Below the pieces are notes generated by a model. It was given only the letters and a program-made list of their open reading frames with translations, searched no databases and was not told where the DNA came from. Below, in pieces: positions 57,967 to 64,000 of a stretch of DNA of 64,000 bases. The stretch covers positions 330,001 to 394,000 of the forward strand of contig JAQGEQ010000237.1 in NCBI GenBank assembly GCA_034620365.1, given 5' to 3'. The stretch's first letter is position 1. The number at the start of each line of letters is the position of its first letter. The stretch is from Pegea sp. RAD2-039. Lineage: Eukaryota > Chordata > Thaliacea > Salpida > Salpidae. A program made the translations under genes and the position numbers.

Positions 57967-58391
57967 GTTGTCATGGAAACAACTTTAAACGTGAGTTTGT
58001 CACGTGGTTAACAACTTTTGAAAATAACTTTGAATAAAAAACTCAACAAACAGAAGAACGTAACTTGATGACGTCATAACTAATCGTTGTAAAAGTTGGT
58101 TTTGAAAAGATTTGAAATAATTAATTTTTAAGTAGAAATTTTTTGATATTTTATCTAAAGACAAAAAAATTTTTAAATTGAAACGAAATATTTTGAGATC
58201 ACGTGACGAGAAAACAGTAGAAAGCTGGTTGGCGTGAGAAAATGTGAAAAGTGATGAGAGATAACAATTATCATTTAAAAGCTTCATTTAATTTAAATAT
58301 AAATTAATCGAAACCAACTTTATTGGTAGTGACGTCACTCGTGTGATGACGTCATCACAATACATCAGTTCTTTTTAATCGAAGATTTTTT
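57967..58391. repeat. ~430-bp duplicated regulatory-like unit, copy 1
   Basis: The core (58096-58391) is about 95 percent identical by eye to 63300-63596; the outer part (57967-58095) is alignable but diverged. It contains an X-box-like GTTGTCATGGAAAC (57967), CACGTGGTTAAC, TGACGTCA near 58069, ATCACGTGACGAG near 58198, and the pair GTGACGTCAC and TGATGACGTCATCA at 58328-58355. A minus-strand ORF (58000-58287) spans it, but the other copy does not keep that frame to the end. I favour duplicated promoter or enhancer DNA over a coding exon. Confidence 0.7.
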
Positions 58392-58439
58392 TTTTAAGTT
58401 TTGAAAATCAAATCCAAAACTTCTCAAAATTTTTTTTAT

Positions 58440-58475
58440 TATAGTGACGTCATTAAAATAATGACGTCATCTTTC
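58440..58475. promoter_or_regulatory. Extra TGACGTCA pair beside duplicated unit copy 1
   Basis: GTGACGTCATTAAAATAATGACGTCAT at about 58444-58470 has two palindromes 17 bp apart. It is not present after copy 2. Confidence 0.45.
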
Positions 58476-58754
58476 GTAATTGATAATTTTTTTATTTAAA
58501 GTTGCTAAAAGATGTAAAAAAATTTATTTGAAAGTTTTAATTTTCATTAGAAATAATAAAATTCCGATAAAAAATAAAATGTCTAAAAATGGTGTTTTTA
58601 CTTTTTGGTTTTTTTTTATCAACTAATTTTTGTAGACAAAAATATTAAAGAAAGTTTAGTTAGCAAATAATTTGTTCGTTTAAAAAAAAAACTAAAAAAA
58701 TTTCAACAATCTAAAAATACTTCAAAATAAATTGTAAAATTAAAAGTAAAAAAG

Positions 58755-58990
58755 TTAATTAAGTTAGTTAGTTGGTTAGTTAGTTGGTTAGTTAGTTGGT
58801 TAGTTAGTTGGTTAGTTAGTTGGTTAGTTAGTTGGTTAGTTAGTTGGTTAGTTAGTTGGTTAGTTAGTTGGTTAGTAAGTTGGTTAGTTAGTTAGTTGGT
58901 TAGTTAGTTGGTTAGTTAGTTGGTTAGTAAGTTGGTTAGTTAGTTAGTTAGTTGGTTAGTTAGTTGGTTAGTAAGTTGGTTAGTAAGTTG

Positions 58991-59021
<31 letters not shown>

Positions 59022-59826
59022 GGTTAGTTAGTTGGTTAGTTAGTTGGTTAGTAAGTTGGTTAGTAAGTTAGTTAGTTGGTTAGTTAGTTAGTTAGTTGGT
59101 TAGTTAGTTGGTTAGTTGGTTAGTTAGTTAGTTAGTTAGTTGGTTAGTAAGTTGGTTAGTTGGTTAGTTAGTTGGTTAGTTAGTTGGTTAGTAAGTTGGT
59201 TAGTTAGTTAGTTAGTTGGTTAGTTAGTTAGTTAGTTAGTTGGTTAGTTAGTTGGTTAGTTAGTTGGTTAGTAAGTTGGTTAGTTGGTTAGTTAGTTAGT
59301 TGGTTAGTTAGTTGGTTAGTTAGTTGGTTAGTTGGTTGGTTAGTTAGTTAGTTAGTTGGTTAGTTAGTTAGTTAGTTGGTTAGTTGGTTAGTTAGTTGGT
59401 TAGTAAGTTGGTTAGTTGGTTAGTTAGTTAGTTGGTTAGTTAGTTGGTTAGTTAGTTGGTTAGTAAGTTGGTTAGTTGGTTGGTTAGTTAGTTGGTTAGT
59501 TGGTTAGTTGGTTAGTTAGTTGGTTAGTTAGTTAGTTGGTTAGTTAGTTGGTTAGTAAGTTGGTTAGTTGGTTAGTTAGTTGGTTAGTTAGTTGGTTAGT
59601 AAGTTGGTTAGTTGGTTAGTTAGTTGGTTAGTTAGTTGGTTAGTAAGTTGGTTAGTAAGTTAGTTAGTTGGTTAGTTAGTTAGTTAGTTGGTTAGTTAGT
59701 TGGTTAGTTGGTTAGTTAGTTAGTTAGTTAGTTGGTTAGTTAGTTGGTTAGTTAGTTGGTTAGTTGGTTAGTTAGTTGGTTAGTTAGTTGGTTAGTTAGT
59801 TGGTTAGTTGGTTAGTTGGTTAGTTA
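58755..59826 (+). repeat. GTTA/GTTG tetranucleotide array, about 1.07 kb
   Basis: Units are GTTA, GTTG and occasional GTAA in irregular order (typically TTAGTTAGTTGG), about 265 units. It starts and ends abruptly in A/T-rich DNA. The strand is T/G-rich with little C, but the unit is not a known animal telomere repeat. Confidence 0.95.
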
Positions 59827-60070
59827 ATTATTTTCATTTTATAAATAATTTTTATTAAATTCCGAATTTTTTCTGAAGTTGTTTAAAACAAATTAAACTG
59901 ATTTGAAATTTTATGAAATTATGTAAAGAGGGTCTTCGGATTTAATGTCTTATCTTCATCCAGCTTCTCCTCCAGTATTTAATCTCTGCTAGAAAGATCT
60001 TCCTTGCTCTTCAGTAAAACTTTCATCAATTTCGAAGTTCTTAGTTCAAATCTCTGATAGAGGCATTTTC

Positions 60071-60245
60071 AATTTATTTCAATAAACGCGAAGGAGGGCA
60101 ACTTCTGCAAATTCTCACAAATAAGATATTATGAATGATATGTTCGTGAGTTCTGCAGATAACTGAGGTCAGCGAAACTGGTCTGTAGTTAAATGCGGTG
60201 TTTCTTGGACCTTTTTTCTGAATTGAAGTTTTGATAGATTTCTCA
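60071..60245 (-). mobile_element. Rearranged LINE fragment, copy 9
   Basis: Reading minus, an RT finger segment (HKKG..., NTAFNYRPVSLTSVICRTHE-like, with a frame change) joins almost directly to the family 3' end (CCTCCTTCGCGTTTATTGAA). This is a more extreme internal deletion than in copies 1 and 2 and has a different junction. Confidence 0.7.
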
Positions 60246-60447
60246 AATTTGTGGAATTATTTTTCTCATCAAAGTTTAAGAGAAATGATAAAAGTAGGGA
60301 TAAAGAGGAAGTAGTTTTTTATTAAACAAAGCTGGCATCTAATCAGTGGTGTTAGAAACTGATAATTTTAAAGAAGAAATAACCTTAGATACATTCTCAC
60401 AGATAATATATGATAATTATTATTATAACTTCCTAAACGAAATTTAG

Positions 60448-60530
60448 CTTCTTCTTCTTCTTCTTCTTCTTCTTCTTCTTCATCTTCTTCTTCTTCATCT
60501 TCTTCTTCTTCTTCATCTTCTTCTTCTTCT
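60448..60530 (+). repeat. CTT trinucleotide microsatellite with CAT interruptions
   Basis: About 27 CTT units with three CAT substitutions, a pure simple repeat. Confidence 0.95.
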
Positions 60531-62940
60531 AAATATCAGTGATCTTCAAGGATCTTTGATGAATGTTTGGGACTCTTTTAGTGATTGATAAATTTTCAGG
60601 ACACCTTCAAATATTCTTCATTTTTTAATTTTAACTTTTAATAATTTCAGTATTTTTAAATTTTTAAATTTTTTATTAAATTTAAACAAATAAAAAATGT
60701 GAAAATGAAACATGAAAGAGAAGTTACAAAGTTCTTGGTACAAAACATCGGATTTTTATTATTTCTACTTCTAATAAAACCAATTTTCTATTTGGTTTAA
60801 AGTGTTTCCAGATAAAAAAAACTAAAAAATAAATTGTTTCAAGTAAAGAGAAATTCAAAATATAAAAACCAAAATATTTTTTCCCTAAATTTTCAGTTCT
60901 TATAAAAATTGAAAATTGTAAAAAACTAAATAATTTCTTGCAGTGTTTCCAATCAAAAAAATTTAAAATTTATTTGAAAAATTTTTGATAATAGAATCAT
61001 TTTTTTATAAAATTTTAAATTAATTTTTTACGAAAGTTTGAAAATTTTAATAAAAATCGAAAAATTTGTAAAATTGTTAATTTGATTATTAATATCAACG
61101 ATTTATGAATTTTAATTAACTTTTTAAAGATTTTAATAAAATAAAATTTAACTAATTTTTAAAAAAAAAGTTTTTTACAAAAAATTTTATCGAAATTGAA
61201 ACTTTGAAAAACTTCAAAAAATTTACGAAAGTGTTTAATGCTTAAAAAAAATTAGTAAAAAAATATTAAAATTTGTTATTTGAATTATAAAATTAACATT
61301 TAATCAACTTCTGATAACTTTTTAAAATAAAATTTCAAAAATGTTATCAATCTTTAAAAAATTTTTATATTTTTTTATCGGATTTATTTAGTTGTCAAAT
61401 ATTCTTATATTTTCATTGATGCGTTATCTGTAGAAAAGATTAAAACATTTTCACGTGACTTATCTACTTCTAAGAAAGTTAAAATTAGAAAATTAATAAA
61501 TATTTAGCTCACAAAGAAATCATTTATTAAATTATCTTAAAATCATTAATAAAAATTCAATTTAAATTTTTACTACAAACCAACAAAATCCATTCAAAAA
61601 AAAAATAGAAAATTTACGGGGATTTACCTCGGGGAAGTACCTCGTCAGTGGAAAATTTCTGGTGAAAATAAACTTGAGTCTTTTTTACTTCATTCAAAAA
61701 GTTTTTTTTTATTTGTTTGTTTTTTTAATTTAGAGTGAAAATGGATTCATTCTTTTAGTTCAACAAAGCGACAACATCTTTTGGTTCTTTTGGTTTTAAT
61801 CTGAGCTTGAATACTTCGCAGTTGCAACAATTGAAATAAAAAAATTAATTATTTTAATCATAAAAAAACTGAAATAAATAAAAGATAAATAAATCATTTA
61901 ATTTTAGAGTTTTCAAAATTTTTTTAATCTAATTTTTAGATATTTTTAAATAAATTTTGAAATAAAAGTTAAATGTAGAAATTTCCGATAATTAAAATTA
62001 TTTTAAATAAATCTTCTATTAAAGATGAATAAATCCAACTTCTAACACTTTTATTAGTAGCATTTTTCAAATTAACATTGAAATAAAAACTAACTTTGTA
62101 AAATAGAATGAAAAAATAAACAAAAAAAATGAAATTATTTTTATTAAAATTAAATGAGACAAAATGGTCGAAAAAAATTCGGAATTTAGAAAATAATTTT
62201 TAAATTTTTTTATGAGATTATTTTATTAAATTATTTTATCGTTGCAATAAATTTTGAATTATCTAAAAATGAGAACTTTTTTTGTTGTTAAAAAAACAAT
62301 TTGTTTAGTTTATTATTAATAAAATTTAGATAAGACAAATAGATAAGATAATTTTTATTAAATTTTTATGAGAATAAAATAATTTTAAAATCGAAAAAAT
62401 TTATTTTAATGTTTCAAAATGTTTTCTTTTCACTAAAAAAAAAATCGTTAAAAAAACATTTAGATATCAAAATTATTTGATTTATATTAAAATTAAAAGT
62501 GTTCTACAAATAATAATTAAATTCAAATTTTATTTCTAGTTATAATAAAAACTATTCAACTATTTATTTACAATTTAATTCAGATAAAATGTAATAAAAT
62601 TTTTACAATTTTTTTTTTTTATAAAATGTAAATTAAAAGGGCTTCAAATAACATTTTAAAATTTCGCTTATAATAAACAAACTTTTCTTTTTGAAGATTT
62701 AATTTTATTAGATATTATTAAAAACAGTTTAAATAGATTTAAAGATAATAAAAAAATAGATTTAAAGTTTTTTAAACCCAAAAATTTTGACGAAATCAAA
62801 TTTTCTAGTTTTAATTTATCAAACTGAAAACGGAATTTTTTAAATTTTATTTTAAAATAATTTCACCTTGCGCATAAAACAAATAATTTATTATTTCAAG
62901 AATAAGTTAAAATTATTTATAAAAATCTGATATTTTTTCG
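60531..62940. other. Mostly A/T-rich DNA with a coding-like island near 61.6-61.8 kb
   Basis: 61615-61700 reads on the plus strand FTGIYLGEVPRQWKISGENK and on. After an acceptor-like TTTAATTTAG at about 61731, SENGFILLVQQSDNIFWFF follows to a stop at 61799. The two pieces have higher complexity than the surroundings, but I recognise neither and cannot join them with confidence. The rest is low-complexity. Confidence 0.25.
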
Positions 62941-62945
62941 ATGTT

Positions 62946-63056
62946 AATTTTCACATCGATTCAAAACAATTAATCATTTTCACATCGATTCAAAACAATT
63001 AATAATTTTCACATCGATTCAAAACAATTAATCATTTTCACATCGATTCAAAACAA
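62946..63056 (+). repeat. 29-bp tandem repeat, four copies
   Basis: The unit TTTTCACATCGATTCAAAAC plus AATTAATCA occurs four times with one substitution, ending about 100 bp before the X-box of duplicated unit copy 2. Copy 1 has no such repeat. Confidence 0.9.
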
Positions 63057-63160
63057 ACTTGTCGAAGTTTTAAACGACAAAAAATAATTTCAAAAAATAC
63101 AAAAGAAAGAATTTGAAAGTAAACCGGATATAATTTAAGGTGACAACAAAAATAATGGCT

Positions 63161-63596
63161 GTTGCCATGGAAACAGCCCTTAGCCGCGTTTTATTCACGT
63201 GGTTTCAAAATAATTTGTTGTCAAACTTCCAATAAATGTAACATGATTAGGTGATGACGTCATCATTCAAAGTTGTTCAACTTAAACAGTTTTTTTTTGT
63301 TGGTTTTGAAAAGAATTGAAATAATTAATTTTTAAGAAGAAATTTTTTTGATATTTTATCTAAAGACAAAAAATTTTTTAAATTGAAACGAAATATTTTG
63401 AGATCACGTGACGAGAAAACAGTAGAAAGCCGGTTGGCGTGAGAAAATGTGAAAAGTGATGAAAGATAACAATTATCATTTAAAAGCTTCATTTAATTTA
63501 AATATAAATTAATCGAAACCAACTTTATTGGTAGTGACGTCACTCGTGTGATGACGTCATCACAATACATCAGTTCTTTTTAATCGAAGATTTTTG
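63161..63596. repeat. ~430-bp duplicated regulatory-like unit, copy 2
   Basis: It starts with a better X-box (GTTGCCATGGAAAC, 63161-63174), then CACGTGGTTTC, GATGACGTCATCAT near 63254, ATCACGTGACGAG near 63404 and the GTGACGTCAC / TGATGACGTCATCA pair near 63535-63562. The order of sites is the same as in copy 1, 5.2 kb away in direct orientation. Confidence 0.7.
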
Positions 63597-64000
63597 GGAA
63601 TATTTTGTTGAAATGTCAAATTTTATTTCTTAATTTTTAAAAGATTTTTTTTCACTTTTTGGATTTTGTAAAAATATTTAGAAAATATTCGATTATTTGA
63701 AAAATATATGAATAAAAAGAAATTAAGATATATTTATTAATATTAATTATTTGTATTTATATCAAATTTTTCAATTATTTTAAAATTAAAACTAAAAAAT
63801 AAATATTTTTAAATTAAAAAAAAATCAATAAATTATTAAAGAAATAATAATTTTATAAATAAATATCAAATATTACAAATTTGAAATTTTTATTTAGAAG
63901 CACAAAACTGAAATTCTAAAATTAAATCATTTTTCAGATAAATCAGAAATTTTCTAAATAGAACCAATAATAATAAAATAATAAAAATTAAATAATTTAT

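Noticed and set aside
58000-58287. A 95-residue minus-strand gene in the duplicated unit
   Set aside because: The second copy at 63.3 kb keeps the first third but loses the frame after the intron-like segment. Conservation follows the DNA sites rather than codons.
58755-59826. Interstitial telomere
   Set aside because: The units are GTTA/GTTG in irregular order, not TTAGGG, TTAGG or TTAGGC.

Overview
The window is nuclear DNA of a very AT-rich invertebrate animal. The evidence is spliced genes with GT..AG introns of about 45 bp to 4.4 kb, 73-nt eukaryotic tRNA genes with internal promoters, and metazoan proteins: an AGAP-type Arf GAP, an aquaglyceroporin, a metaxin and a PIM-like kinase. I could not fix the phylum. 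All spliced models were assembled by hand from ORF pieces, splice signals and phase agreement. Every junction given keeps the reading frame, but none is supported by RNA.

Layout. 0-4 kb: tandem tRNA cassettes (Arg, Met) interleaved with an internally deleted LINE relic. 4.3-6.5 kb: a 15-bp minisatellite. 8.3-9.9 kb (+): a single-pass membrane mucin with a tRNA-Met inside its proposed last intron. 14.7-20.1 kb (+): a complete 15-exon AGAP gene in an island saturated with the palindrome TGACGTCA. 21-24 kb: a LINE 3' end, a 28-bp minisatellite and an inverted copy of the Met-Met-Arg tRNA cassette. 27.0-28.0 kb (-): a second membrane mucin, paralogous to the first. 30.7-31.0 kb: tRNA-Val and tRNA-Met. 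33.1-35.3 kb (+): a PIM-like kinase whose activation segment is missing. 39.7-41.7 kb (-): an eight-exon aquaglyceroporin with a plausible promoter near 42.3 kb. 44.9-52.0 kb (+): metaxin, whose last intron holds about 38 copies of a 113-bp satellite. 54.0-54.6 kb (+): a two-finger C2H2 protein. 55-64 kb: LINE fragments, a 1-kb GTTA/GTTG array and a duplicated ~430-bp regulatory-looking unit.

The genes do not form a pathway: they are Arf/membrane traffic, water/glycerol transport, mitochondrial outer-membrane import, surface mucins and a degenerate kinase. The most unusual feature is the TGACGTCA palindrome. Roughly 40-45 copies lie in 5.6 kb of AGAP, in nearly every intron and also inside exons, where it writes recurrent MTSS, VTS and DVT tripeptides, including part of the P-loop. 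The palindrome recurs with CACGTG in a 31-bp intronic array and in the duplicated unit at 58 and 63 kb. A second notable case is the 113-bp satellite in metaxin, whose diverged single copies are scattered through other introns and intergenic DNA of the window.
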